From: JAJDAT01 sp964344185
Lineage (GTDB): Bacteria > Nitrospinota > Nitrospinia > Nitrospinales > JAJDAT01
Direction of reading: 5' to 3'
Assembly (NCBI GenBank): GCA_964344185.1
Contig: CAYFMN010000021.1
Coordinates: 1 to 64,000, forward strand
Length of the DNA stretch: 64,000 nt
The position numbers and the translations under genes are program-made. The notes beneath the pieces were generated by a model, which was not told where the DNA came from, searched no databases, and saw only the letters and a list, made by a program, of their open reading frames with translations. Within the stretch, counting starts at the first letter, position 1. Every line of letters starts with the position of its first letter. Shown here in pieces: positions 42,890 through 52,198 of the stretch.

Positions 42890-45154
42890 TTATTTTTTAA
42901 TAGGAGGAAAGTGTTCGTGGATTCCCATAAGGCCCATAGGAAAAATAACTCCAAATTGTTTTTTTAGAGATACATTTCTCAACTTTTCATTTAAGAGTTT
43001 TTGAATAAACGCAAGATGAGAAGAGTTTGGATGGAATTCTAATCCTCTGGTAAATAAGCTTTTTGCCAATTTGTAGTAATTTTCATCTCCAGACTTATCA
43101 AATAGAGTGTATGAAATGATGGCTGGAGCGAAATAAAAAAACGAAGTTAAATCTTTTGAGTAAGGAAATAAAGATTCTTTTAACCACACCTTCCTTTTTA
43201 TTCCATCAACCTTTTGCCAAAAATATTTTATAGGTTGAATGTCTTTCATTTCTTCTAAATTAGCAATCATTCCTGCGCTGGTAGCCTTATTAGGTATAAA
43301 ATTAAAAATTTTGGTTCCTTCTGGAATTATCGTAGGTTCCTCTAACTTTTGAAGCGCTTTTAGAAAAAACTTTAAACTTTGTTTTAGGTTCGTTTTGTCG
43401 TAAGTTTTGCCTAAATTAAAATAAGCTCGTTCTTCGTTATACCCGAACTGTATCATCTTTTTATAAAATCTATCGGCTGCGGGGATGTTGCCCTGAATCT
43501 GAAAATATAAGGCTGTCATAAACGACCAAAAAGGAGAATTTATGAATGAAGCGTTTTTCGGGTTAGAAAGGTCAGGCATGGTTATTTGACCAAAATAAAG
43601 AAAATGCCCTTTGACGTTTTTGATAAGTTTTAATTCTAATTTGGGTGGAAAATAGAAGGGTTGATAATTGCTTTTTAGGTCGATTGGTTTTTGCAAGATT
43701 AACCAGATTCCCACTTTTCCTTTCTTTCCAGGCAACAAACTTAAACGATGTTTTCGGAAAAACTTTTTTAAATAAAACTCGTATGAGTGTAAGTTTAAGG
43801 CGTTGCCAATTTCTCCGCGAAGCTCTGTTATTTGAGTGACATTAAGAATAACGTCGTTTGCGTTTAAATTTTGTTCTAAAAAGTCCGTTATTTTAGCAAT
43901 GCCTTTTGTGTTAAAAATGTTGTCTAGAAAATTTTGATTCCATATTGGTTTTGTATGAACTACGTAAGTAAATATAAAGAAAGCAGAAAAATAAACCATC
44001 GCATTTTTGGTTGTTTGAGAACTAAGAAAACCTAGGATTTTAGAAGATAGAAAGTAAAACCCTGAAGCGATAGTAATCAGATAAAAAGGTAAGATGAAGC
44101 CTAAAAATCTTTCTTCAGCAAGGTTCATTCCTAGCGCAAGGAGAAATATCTGAGGGAAGAAAATTAATGAAAAAACTATAAATAAAACTCGGTGGTTTTT
44201 ATAAAGCTTAAATTGTCCCAGGAAAAATAAAAAAAGAAACCATCCATAAGCGATTTTCCCTCCATGCACCCCCATGTCCCCCGCATAGAAATTGAAAGTA
44301 ATAAAAACCCCTTTTGCTAGCAGGCCTAATTTTTCAAGACGGCTCGAAGTGGATTCAAAATATTCTTGTCCAGGAATTGGCGATAAAATGGGATCAATGA
44401 ATTTGCCATTAACAAGTAATTCAAAAATATTTTTTAAGATATTTACTCCCTTAAGTTGGTAAAAAACAAAAGCGAGCGCGATGGAAAGGAAAAAATAGGT
44501 TAAAAACCTTTTATAAGGTAAAAGTGAAGAAGTTTTTGATTCATTACGACGGTTTGAATGCCAGATTAACCAAATTCCTACAAAAAAGATTGGAGGAAGA
44601 AAAAGAAAAGGTAAGATGACGTTTGTTATATTTAGAAAGTTGGTAAAGGCAAAAAGTACCCAGTATCTATATCCAACCTTTTGTTCGATACTTTTCCATA
44701 AAAGATGGATTGTTAATAGAGAAGCAAAAAAATAAAAGGCCGGAAAATGGGGCCAAATGATAGACCAAAAACTGTAATAAGAAACGCTAAATAGCAATGT
44801 TGCTAATATAGCTTCGCTTTCTCCAATTCTTTCCTTTGTAAATTTAAAAATTGTATAAAGCGTAGCTACTGAAATTAAAAAAGGAAAAACTCTATAAGTT
44901 ATTTCCGTTAACCCAAAAACTCCATATATGAAATTAGAGAATATAATTCTCCAATGAGCCATTTCAGGGTGAAACTTCGAGAGAATGATTTCAAGGGGAC
45001 TTAAGTTGATGTTAGGTAAAATCTTGTGATTTAGCGCATAAGGCGTTATAGGCGTTTCAAGTAATAAGCATCTGATATAAATTCCCAGACCTAAGGCTAG
45101 GAACAGGAAAAGCGAAGATAGAGAAGCTTTTTTAGGGAGAGCCTGAAAGTTCAT
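42890..45154 (-). CDS. GT-C glycosyltransferase-like membrane protein with TPR tail
   Basis: 754 aa. Around ten predicted membrane helices from residue 12 to ~410 with GT39-like features: a luminal loop with acidic residues after helix 1 (LSPLEIILSKFHPEMAHWR) and the FGLTEITYRVFPFLI segment. A soluble part follows, with a TPR-like stretch (~530-590: GNIPAADRFYKKMIQFGYNEERAYFNLGKTYDK). Likely uses a polyprenyl-phosphate sugar; target unknown. Converges with the SmbP-like gene and is divergent from the two paralogues at 45409-49759. Confidence 0.7.
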   Translation of the reverse strand: MNFQALPKKASLSSLFLFLALGLGIYIRCLLLETPITPYALNHKILPNINLSPLEIILSKFHPEMAHWRIIFSNFIYGVFGLTEITYRVFPFLISVATLYTIFKFTKERIGESEAILATLLFSVSYYSFWSIIWPHFPAFYFFASLLTIHLLWKSIEQKVGYRYWVLFAFTNFLNITNVILPFLFLPPIFFVGIWLIWHSNRRNESKTSSLLPYKRFLTYFFLSIALAFVFYQLKGVNILKNIFELLVNGKFIDPILSPIPGQEYFESTSSRLEKLGLLAKGVFITFNFYAGDMGVHGGKIAYGWFLFLFFLGQFKLYKNHRVLFIVFSLIFFPQIFLLALGMNLAEERFLGFILPFYLITIASGFYFLSSKILGFLSSQTTKNAMVYFSAFFIFTYVVHTKPIWNQNFLDNIFNTKGIAKITDFLEQNLNANDVILNVTQITELRGEIGNALNLHSYEFYLKKFFRKHRLSLLPGKKGKVGIWLILQKPIDLKSNYQPFYFPPKLELKLIKNVKGHFLYFGQITMPDLSNPKNASFINSPFWSFMTALYFQIQGNIPAADRFYKKMIQFGYNEERAYFNLGKTYDKTNLKQSLKFFLKALQKLEEPTIIPEGTKIFNFIPNKATSAGMIANLEEMKDIQPIKYFWQKVDGIKRKVWLKESLFPYSKDLTSFFYFAPAIISYTLFDKSGDENYYKLAKSLFTRGLEFHPNSSHLAFIQKLLNEKLRNVSLKKQFGVIFPMGLMGIHEHFPPIKK

Positions 45155-45408
45155 CGAAAAAGAAACATTAGATATGACCGAAAAGGAATAAAACCAGTTT
45201 TGTAAATATAGAATTATTAACTTGGTTTTACTAATCTATAACTTATGTAAAGTGTTTGGAGTATAAAGTCAAATAGGTTATTATTTCGCAAGCGGCGCTT
45301 TGAAAAATGCTAGCTAATCTCTTCAATAATTTTCCCTTCAATGGTTTTTCTTTAAATAATTTTTAAACGCTTTCCGCATCTATTTTATTTACTTTGCCTA
45401 CGAACTTT

Positions 45409-47565
45409 ATGAATACGTCTTCTCCAGAAAAATTAAAAATAACAACTTCGATAGCGTTATTTTTTTTCTTGGTTTTAGGGGTATACCTTAGATGGAAATG
45501 TTTGGATGAAGTTTTTGTAAACGTATGGATTGCTAGAGATTTTGATAGGGCTTTTAATATATTTGATGGCGTATATTTCCCGTTAGCCGGCCCCGAACTA
45601 AATAATGGCGGTAGGCTGCCCGGGCCATTTATGTATATTTTTTTATCTCTTCCTTTACTTTTTCATTATTCGTATGAATCGATATTTGTATTCAATTTTG
45701 TTTGGAATATTTGTGCTTTAGGACTTTTATTTTGGGTGTTACGTCGGTTTTTCGGTTTCTATATATCGACACTATGCACTATTTTGTTTTGCCTAAATTT
45801 ATCCCATATTGGTATTGTAACTTTTCCTTTTAATCCCGCTTATATTTTTCCATTTACGATTTTATTTTTATGGTTTTTGCTAGAGTTAACCGTAACTAGG
45901 AAAACGATATACCTTGCAGGGTTGGGGGTAGTCATTTGTTTGGGAATTCAATTCCATTATTCAATAATTACTTATGTTTTACCCATTATTTTTACGTTGG
46001 TGTTTTTTAAAATTCGAATCAATGCAAAAGATTTAGCGATTAGCATATTACTAATTTCGATATGTTTACTTCCTTATGGAATTTACAAAAAGCAAAGTTA
46101 TGTTCCGAATAATGCAGGCGAATCTTTAACTTTTGAAGAGCGAAAACCATTGAGTTTGATTAGAGTAGCGCGAGTGATAGGCGTTCAAAATACAATTGAC
46201 CGTATATCTGAGGCTAGGAGTTTTTTTTACGGAAAGGATCATTCGGATAACTTTAGAAAAATAAATTGGTTCGTATTGTCATTTTGTTTTTATTTTATGG
46301 TTTTAACAACGGCAATTCGCGCTAAAAAGATTGGAATTGAATCCTGTAAAAAAGAAATTACCGTTTTGGCCGCGTTTTATTTTCCTTGTTTGATTTATGA
46401 GATCAGCCAGCCGCACGATAATCATTTTTGGTACATTTATATATTTATAGTTTCGCAAATTTTGATTGTGGTGTTGACCGTTGCTACAATTTATAAATTA
46501 TTTAAAAATTTAAGTGTGAAAGCGGTTGTTTCGACTGTATTTTTATCCTATCTAATTTATTTTTCCTATCACACTGTTGATTTTGTTCAAAGCTTTCTTT
46601 CTGCTCAACCCAAAGACTTCACACAGCATACTTATAAAAAATCTAAAGTTTTGTTAAAAACTTTAATGGAAAGATTAAACTTAACGCCGCAACAGTTTTA
46701 CGAACGGGTTTATCTTAGGGACTTTAATCCAAATTCATTTAAGAGAATTCAGTTGGCTTCGCTTGATAAAAATGAGAATGCAAATAAAAAAGTTAATAAT
46801 ATTAGAGAAAGTTGTTTTTTTGTTATTGATTCACTGGATAAAGGATTTCTTGGAAAACAAATACTTACCTTATTTATTAACGATAGAGACATTACAATTA
46901 AAAAAGCTTATGAAATTTTGGTTGAAACAGGATCGTCCTCAAGAAAATTAATAGCCTATGAATATAAACCTAACTTTCGGCAAGCTTGTTATAGGAATTT
47001 GAGTAATCCTTTTTTGACTGAAAAAAGTTTGAGAGATTTATTTGTTGATGCGAAAAAACTTATAAAAAGACCAAGGAAAGATGGAACGACGCAGCACCCT
47101 GTATTAAAAAGCGAGACTCTAAATTTGAAGGAAGAGTATGATTCAGATTCAAAATTGATAAACTTTCAAGGACATTATGTTTTTTTTAATAATCATACAC
47201 GGCTACCTTTTAGGTTGCAGCTGAATATAAAAAAGAAAAGTGGAAAATATTTTTTAAGAGGAGATATAGAAAATTATTATTTCTGGGAAGGCCCTAATTA
47301 TAGAATGAGAAGACTTTTTGTTGTGATTAGGAATAAGAAGAATCCAAATCAAAGCGCTATTTCGAGTATTTTGAGTCAGGATAAGCTCATTAATTCGTTT
47401 CAAAACTCGAACCTCAAATGGTTTCGTGAAGTTGAATTAGACAACAATATCGATTGGACCAAAGGACAGTTTAAAATCGTAGTGGCTTGGGAAATAAATT
47501 GGCATGAACAGAACTATGATTGTTGCAGCGCTTACGAAACCAATAATTTTGTTTTAAAAAGTTAG
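45409..47565 (+). CDS. GT-C-type membrane protein, tandem paralogue A
   Basis: 718 aa from the ATG at 45409. Helix 1 is followed by the acidic luminal motif in WIARDFDRAFNIFDG and GGRLPGPFMYIFLSL, as in GT-C glycosyltransferases; about ten membrane helices extend to ~400. The C-terminal ~300 residues are soluble, with a beta-rich end (HYVFFNNHTRLPFRL, GKYFLRGDIENYYFWEGPNYRMRR) that could be a lectin-like or acceptor-binding domain. Long identical blocks are shared with the next gene, showing a tandem duplication. Function inferred only at the class level. Confidence 0.72.
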   Translation: MNTSSPEKLKITTSIALFFFLVLGVYLRWKCLDEVFVNVWIARDFDRAFNIFDGVYFPLAGPELNNGGRLPGPFMYIFLSLPLLFHYSYESIFVFNFVWNICALGLLFWVLRRFFGFYISTLCTILFCLNLSHIGIVTFPFNPAYIFPFTILFLWFLLELTVTRKTIYLAGLGVVICLGIQFHYSIITYVLPIIFTLVFFKIRINAKDLAISILLISICLLPYGIYKKQSYVPNNAGESLTFEERKPLSLIRVARVIGVQNTIDRISEARSFFYGKDHSDNFRKINWFVLSFCFYFMVLTTAIRAKKIGIESCKKEITVLAAFYFPCLIYEISQPHDNHFWYIYIFIVSQILIVVLTVATIYKLFKNLSVKAVVSTVFLSYLIYFSYHTVDFVQSFLSAQPKDFTQHTYKKSKVLLKTLMERLNLTPQQFYERVYLRDFNPNSFKRIQLASLDKNENANKKVNNIRESCFFVIDSLDKGFLGKQILTLFINDRDITIKKAYEILVETGSSSRKLIAYEYKPNFRQACYRNLSNPFLTEKSLRDLFVDAKKLIKRPRKDGTTQHPVLKSETLNLKEEYDSDSKLINFQGHYVFFNNHTRLPFRLQLNIKKKSGKYFLRGDIENYYFWEGPNYRMRRLFVVIRNKKNPNQSAISSILSQDKLINSFQNSNLKWFREVELDNNIDWTKGQFKIVVAWEINWHEQNYDCCSAYETNNFVLKS

Positions 47566-47608
47566 CTTTTTTTATTGGAAGACATAATTATAGAAAGATA
47601 TAGGATTT

Positions 47609-49759
47609 ATGAACCAACCATATCAGCAAAAATTGAAATTGATGACCGTTTTAACGTTATCAGTTTTCTCAATTTTGGGGATTTATCTCCGCTGGAAATG
47701 TCTTGATGAAGTTTTTTTAAATGAATGGATATCGAGAGACTTTGATAGAGCTTTTAATCTTTTCGATGGAATAAACTTCCCATTAGCCGGACCCGAACTA
47801 AGCAATGGAGGTAGATTGCCCGGCCCCTTTATGTATATTTTTCTATGCATCCCTTTGTTTTTTCATTATTCGTATGAATCGATATTTGCATTTAATTTTG
47901 TTTTAGAGGTTGCGACTTTAGTACTTTTATTTTGGGTAGTCTTGAGGTTCTTCGGTTTTTATATTTCGGCCTTCTGCACGATTCTTTTTTCTTTAACTTT
48001 GTCGCATATTGGAGCGATAACCTTTCCATTTAATCCTGCCTATATTTTCCCGTTTACGGTTTTGTTTTTGTGGTTTTTGCTGGAGCTAACGGTATATAGA
48101 AAGACGATGTACCTTGTTGGACTTGGAGTAATTGTTTGTATTGGAATTCAGTTCCATTATTCGATGATTACTTATGCGTTTGTTGTCCTCTTTATTTTAG
48201 CGTTTTTAAAAGTTCCAATTAGCCCGAGAGTTTTAGCGATCAGCTTGTTTTCGGTTTTTATATGTTTGTTTCCTTACGCTATACATAAAAGTCAAAGTCA
48301 TACTCCCAGTAATGTAGGCGAAGATTTGAGTTTCAAAGAAGAGGAATCGTCGATTTTAGGTAAATTTATCAAAATGGCGGTCGTTCAAAATACAATTAAA
48401 CGAATATCGGTTGATAGAAGTTTTTTTAATGGCAAGGATCATTCCGATAACTTTAAAAACATTAATAGGTTTGTTTTATCTTTTAGTTTTTATTTTATGG
48501 TACTGGCTACAACGGTTCGCGCGAAGAAAAATGGAGTGGATGTTTGTCGTAAAGAAATTGTTGTTTTAGCTTTGTTTTATGTTCCCAGTCTAATTTATGA
48601 AGTGAGCCATCCTTATAAAGGACACTTTTGGTATACATATATCTTTGTGGTGCCGCAGATTTTGATTGTCGTGATGACAATTGCTTTTATTTATCAGTGG
48701 TTTTCAAAGCTGAGCGCGAGAGTTTTTTTATCAAGTATTTTTTTGTCCTATCTAATTTATTTTTCCTATCATTCTGTTTCTTTCGTTCAAGAGTTTCTGT
48801 CCGCTCAACCTAAGAATTTTAAACAGCATACATATAAAAAATCTAAAATTTTATTAAGTACCTTAATGGAGCGCTTGGGTCTTACGTCGCGTGAGTTTTA
48901 TGAGCGTGTTTACCTTAGAGATTATAATCCGATGTCGTTTAAGAGAATTCAGTTAGCTTCAGACGAAACGACAGAAAGTTTTTATAGAAATAATTCTGGT
49001 TCAGAGAAAAACTGTTTTTTTATCATAGATCCTTTAGAAAGTACGGGGCTTGCTGGTTTACAGTTTGATTTGTTTTTAAGAGATAAGGATCTAGAAGCTC
49101 GAAAGGTTCACGAAATTTTAGTTGATGCGGGAGCCGCTTCGCGGAAGTTATTGGCATATGAATACAAACCTCGCTTTAATCAGGCTTGTTACAGAAATTT
49201 GAGTAATCCCTATTTGGCTGCAGACTTATTGCTAGATGCGAAAAAGCTTTTAAAGAAACCCAGGATAACGGGAAAAGAGCTTCATCCTGTGATAAAAGCC
49301 GATACACTAAATTTGAAAGAAAAATATGATTTAAATTCCAAGCTAGAGATTTTCCAAGGACACTATGTCTTTTTTAATAGTCACACACAACTCCCTTTCA
49401 GGTTTAAATTAAATATTGAGAAGAAAAGTGGAAAATATTTTTTAAGAGGGGATATCGAAAATTATTATTTCTGGCGAGGTCCAAACTATAGAATGAGGCG
49501 GCTTTCTATTGTATTTATAAATAAGGAGAATCCAAATCAAGAATTTCCTGCCGTCATTTTAAATCCAGATAAGGTGATCAATACATATGGAAGCACAAAT
49601 CTTAAGTGGTATAGAGAAGTTGAGTTAAATCAAAATATCAATTTAACGAAGGGTCAGTTTTTAATGAAAGTCGCTTGGGAAATAAACTGGCATGAGCCTA
49701 ATGATCTTTGTTGTAGTACTTATGAGTTTAATAATTTCATTTTAAAGAAGTTTGTTTGA
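47609..49759 (+). CDS. GT-C-type membrane protein, tandem paralogue B
   Basis: 716 aa, aligned end to end with paralogue A. It shares the acidic motif (WISRDFDRAFNLFDG), GGRLPGPFMYIFLCI, the HYSYESIFAFNFV helix and the C-terminal GKYFLRGDIENYYFWRGPNYRMRR. Differences are spread along the sequence, most strongly in the 230-260 loop and 460-540, so the duplication is not recent. It starts 43 bases after paralogue A, and the two are probably co-transcribed. Confidence 0.72.
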   Translation: MNQPYQQKLKLMTVLTLSVFSILGIYLRWKCLDEVFLNEWISRDFDRAFNLFDGINFPLAGPELSNGGRLPGPFMYIFLCIPLFFHYSYESIFAFNFVLEVATLVLLFWVVLRFFGFYISAFCTILFSLTLSHIGAITFPFNPAYIFPFTVLFLWFLLELTVYRKTMYLVGLGVIVCIGIQFHYSMITYAFVVLFILAFLKVPISPRVLAISLFSVFICLFPYAIHKSQSHTPSNVGEDLSFKEEESSILGKFIKMAVVQNTIKRISVDRSFFNGKDHSDNFKNINRFVLSFSFYFMVLATTVRAKKNGVDVCRKEIVVLALFYVPSLIYEVSHPYKGHFWYTYIFVVPQILIVVMTIAFIYQWFSKLSARVFLSSIFLSYLIYFSYHSVSFVQEFLSAQPKNFKQHTYKKSKILLSTLMERLGLTSREFYERVYLRDYNPMSFKRIQLASDETTESFYRNNSGSEKNCFFIIDPLESTGLAGLQFDLFLRDKDLEARKVHEILVDAGAASRKLLAYEYKPRFNQACYRNLSNPYLAADLLLDAKKLLKKPRITGKELHPVIKADTLNLKEKYDLNSKLEIFQGHYVFFNSHTQLPFRFKLNIEKKSGKYFLRGDIENYYFWRGPNYRMRRLSIVFINKENPNQEFPAVILNPDKVINTYGSTNLKWYREVELNQNINLTKGQFLMKVAWEINWHEPNDLCCSTYEFNNFILKKFV

Positions 49760-49901
49760 TTTGTGTCAGTACGCTGAGAGTTCCTCTATAAGAATTGACC
49801 CTTGTTAGCTTTTTCTTCCACAAAAGCTTCACATAATTTTTAGTATCTTCCTTTCTTTTTTTAATATTCTAATTTGCTTCATTATTGAAGGTATTTTTAG
49901 A

Positions 49902-49953
49902 AAACCCGAGTGATTTGGTCGTGTAGTTAAAATGACTACAAATTGTCGGGTTT
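49902..49953 (+). promoter_or_regulatory. Two-stem hairpin in the TonB-receptor leader
   Basis: Outer stem AAACCCGA / TCGGGTTT (8 bp) encloses an inner stem TGTAGT / ACTACA (6 bp, 7-base loop). It lies about 105 bases upstream of the proposed receptor start. It could be an RNA leader structure or an operator; no known riboswitch class is recognised. Confidence 0.45.
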
Positions 49954-50057
49954 GGGTGAATAGTAAATTTCTTATTTTTATATTAAAATACGACCCAGAA
50001 AGTTTTGTGAATAAAAGACTAGTTTCGATTAAAAAATTTAAGCGGTGGATATTTCAA

Positions 50058-52082
50058 ATGTCAATTTTTAAATTTCGAATAAATAACGGATTGATTGTCA
50101 TATTGATTGTTTTGTTTTTACATCAGCTTACTTGGGCTCAAGATAAGGCGGACGAGCCTCAAGTATTACAATTTGCAAGGATGAATCTTCGACAATTAAT
50201 AAATATGAAGATCACCTCTGTTTCTAGAAAAGAAGAGAAATATTTCGACGCTTCTGCGGCTGTATACGTGATTACTAATGAAGATATTAGGAGAAGTGGG
50301 GCGACGACCGTCATGGACGCTTTAAGAATGGCTCCAGGTTTAGAAGTCGCAAACTTTTCTTCCAACCAATGGGCAATCAGTTCTCGGGGATTTAATGAGA
50401 TATTTGCGAATAAGCTTCTGGTGTTAATAGATGGTCGTAGTATTTATTCGATGGTTTTTTCGGGGGTTAATTGGGGTAACCATGACATTATGACCGAAGA
50501 CATAGATCGTATTGAAATTGTTCGCGGACCTGGTGCGTCAGTGTGGGGAGCCAATGCGGTCAATGGCGTTATAAATATAATTACAAAGAGCAGTCAAAAA
50601 ACCCAAAACAGTTTTGTTGCAGGCGGCGTTGGAAACCTTGAAAGAGGGTTTAGCACATTTCGCTATGGCGGTCGCTCGGAAAATGGAATTGCTTATCGAG
50701 TTTTTGGGAAATATACAAATAAAAATGAAAATAAAGATATTAATGGCAATGACGCTTTTGACGATTGGGAAGTTGCTCGCGGCGGTTTCCGTTTTGATTG
50801 GGATAAGTCTAGTAAAGATACCTTTACTCTCCAAGGAGATTATTATTCTGGACGGCTTGGATTTAAAACAGGAGATACGCTTAATACAATTACGCCGCCA
50901 ACAACATTAAACTCCGAAATCGATAACGATATTCAAGGAGCCAATATATTAGGTCGATGGACTCGTTCATGGCCAGATCGATCTAAATCGATTTTACAAG
51001 TTTATTACGATTTGGAAGACAGGAGACCGGGGTCTTTTAATTCCATTGTAAATACGTTCGATGTAGATCTTCAGCATGAGTTTCATTGGGGAGATCGAAA
51101 CCACATTGTTATCGGTGGAGAAGTAAGAACAATCGCAGATAATTTTGAAAATAGTTTGACTATTCAAGTTTTACCAGACAATCGCGTTTATACCAACGGT
51201 AGCGCCTTTGTCCAAGATACGATTGATTTAATACCAAATCGTCTCAGTCTGACATTGGGTTCTAAATTTGAAATTACCGCATTTACTGGGTTTGAAATAG
51301 AGCCAAACGCTCGTTTGGCCTGGGCTCCAAATAGAAGACATAGGCTTTGGGCGGCAGTTTCGAGAGCCGTTAACCTACCAGACCGTTTAGATAAAGGAGG
51401 TAGAATTCGATTGACTCCGATTGACGCCGGGAATGGAACGGGAATTGACGTTAGTATATTTCCTAATCCCAATGAAGAATCTGAGGAACTACTGGCGTAT
51501 GAAGCTGGTTATCGGGTAAGACCGAAAGATAATTTACTTTTTGATTTCACTGCTTACTTCAATAAATACGACAAACTATTTGATACCACAACTGGAAGTT
51601 TTTTTGTGGAAACAGATCCTGCTCCAGCGCACCTGGTATTGCCAGTTATAGCCAATAATGAAAGAGACTCTCAAGTATATGGATTTGAAGCTGCGGCCCA
51701 ATGGGAACCCACCGATTTTTGGAAATTGAAAGGATCTTTTACCTGGCTCAATGTAAATTTATTTCCAAACGACGACAATGCGGAGGATAACGACCCTGAT
51801 GTGCAATGGAATTTGAGATCTTTCCTTGATTTACCGCATAACTTTGAATTCGATACTATGGTTTATTATGTTGGGTCATTGCCGAACCAGAATGTCCCAA
51901 GCTATACGCGTTTAGATCTCAGGTTAGGTTGGTTGCCTGATCCATCGCTGGAACTTAGCTTAATGGCGCAAAACATTCAAGACTCTCAGCATCCTGAGTC
52001 CGAGAGAGGGAAAGATGTAACTCTAGCGACTTCTACCGAGGTTCCACGAAGTTTTTATGGGAAGGCTAAGTGGTTATTCTAA
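50058..52082 (+). CDS. TonB-dependent outer-membrane receptor
   Basis: 674 aa from the ATG at 50058, chosen because it begins a signal peptide (cleavage near TWA-Q); the frame is open from 49932 but that stretch lacks a leader and covers a hairpin. Plug domain: SVSRKEEKYFDASAAVYVITNEDIRRSGATTVMDAL, VLIDGRSIY and IEIVRGPGASVWGANAVNGVINIITK. A 22-strand barrel follows, ending in ...RSFYGKAKWLF with a C-terminal Phe. Closest by pattern to vitamin B12/siderophore-type receptors. It is followed, 116 bases on, by the hexahaem cytochrome gene and then a YfiR gene. Confidence 0.92.
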   Translation: MSIFKFRINNGLIVILIVLFLHQLTWAQDKADEPQVLQFARMNLRQLINMKITSVSRKEEKYFDASAAVYVITNEDIRRSGATTVMDALRMAPGLEVANFSSNQWAISSRGFNEIFANKLLVLIDGRSIYSMVFSGVNWGNHDIMTEDIDRIEIVRGPGASVWGANAVNGVINIITKSSQKTQNSFVAGGVGNLERGFSTFRYGGRSENGIAYRVFGKYTNKNENKDINGNDAFDDWEVARGGFRFDWDKSSKDTFTLQGDYYSGRLGFKTGDTLNTITPPTTLNSEIDNDIQGANILGRWTRSWPDRSKSILQVYYDLEDRRPGSFNSIVNTFDVDLQHEFHWGDRNHIVIGGEVRTIADNFENSLTIQVLPDNRVYTNGSAFVQDTIDLIPNRLSLTLGSKFEITAFTGFEIEPNARLAWAPNRRHRLWAAVSRAVNLPDRLDKGGRIRLTPIDAGNGTGIDVSIFPNPNEESEELLAYEAGYRVRPKDNLLFDFTAYFNKYDKLFDTTTGSFFVETDPAPAHLVLPVIANNERDSQVYGFEAAAQWEPTDFWKLKGSFTWLNVNLFPNDDNAEDNDPDVQWNLRSFLDLPHNFEFDTMVYYVGSLPNQNVPSYTRLDLRLGWLPDPSLELSLMAQNIQDSQHPESERGKDVTLATSTEVPRSFYGKAKWLF

Positions 52083-52198
52083 ATCGCGATAATTTGCAAT
52101 AGTAAAGACAAAGATTTTAAATTTTTATTTAGTATGGATAATTAAAATTTGTTTGCAAAATTACTCAATAAGGGCATATCGCTTCCCGGAGGTGGATT

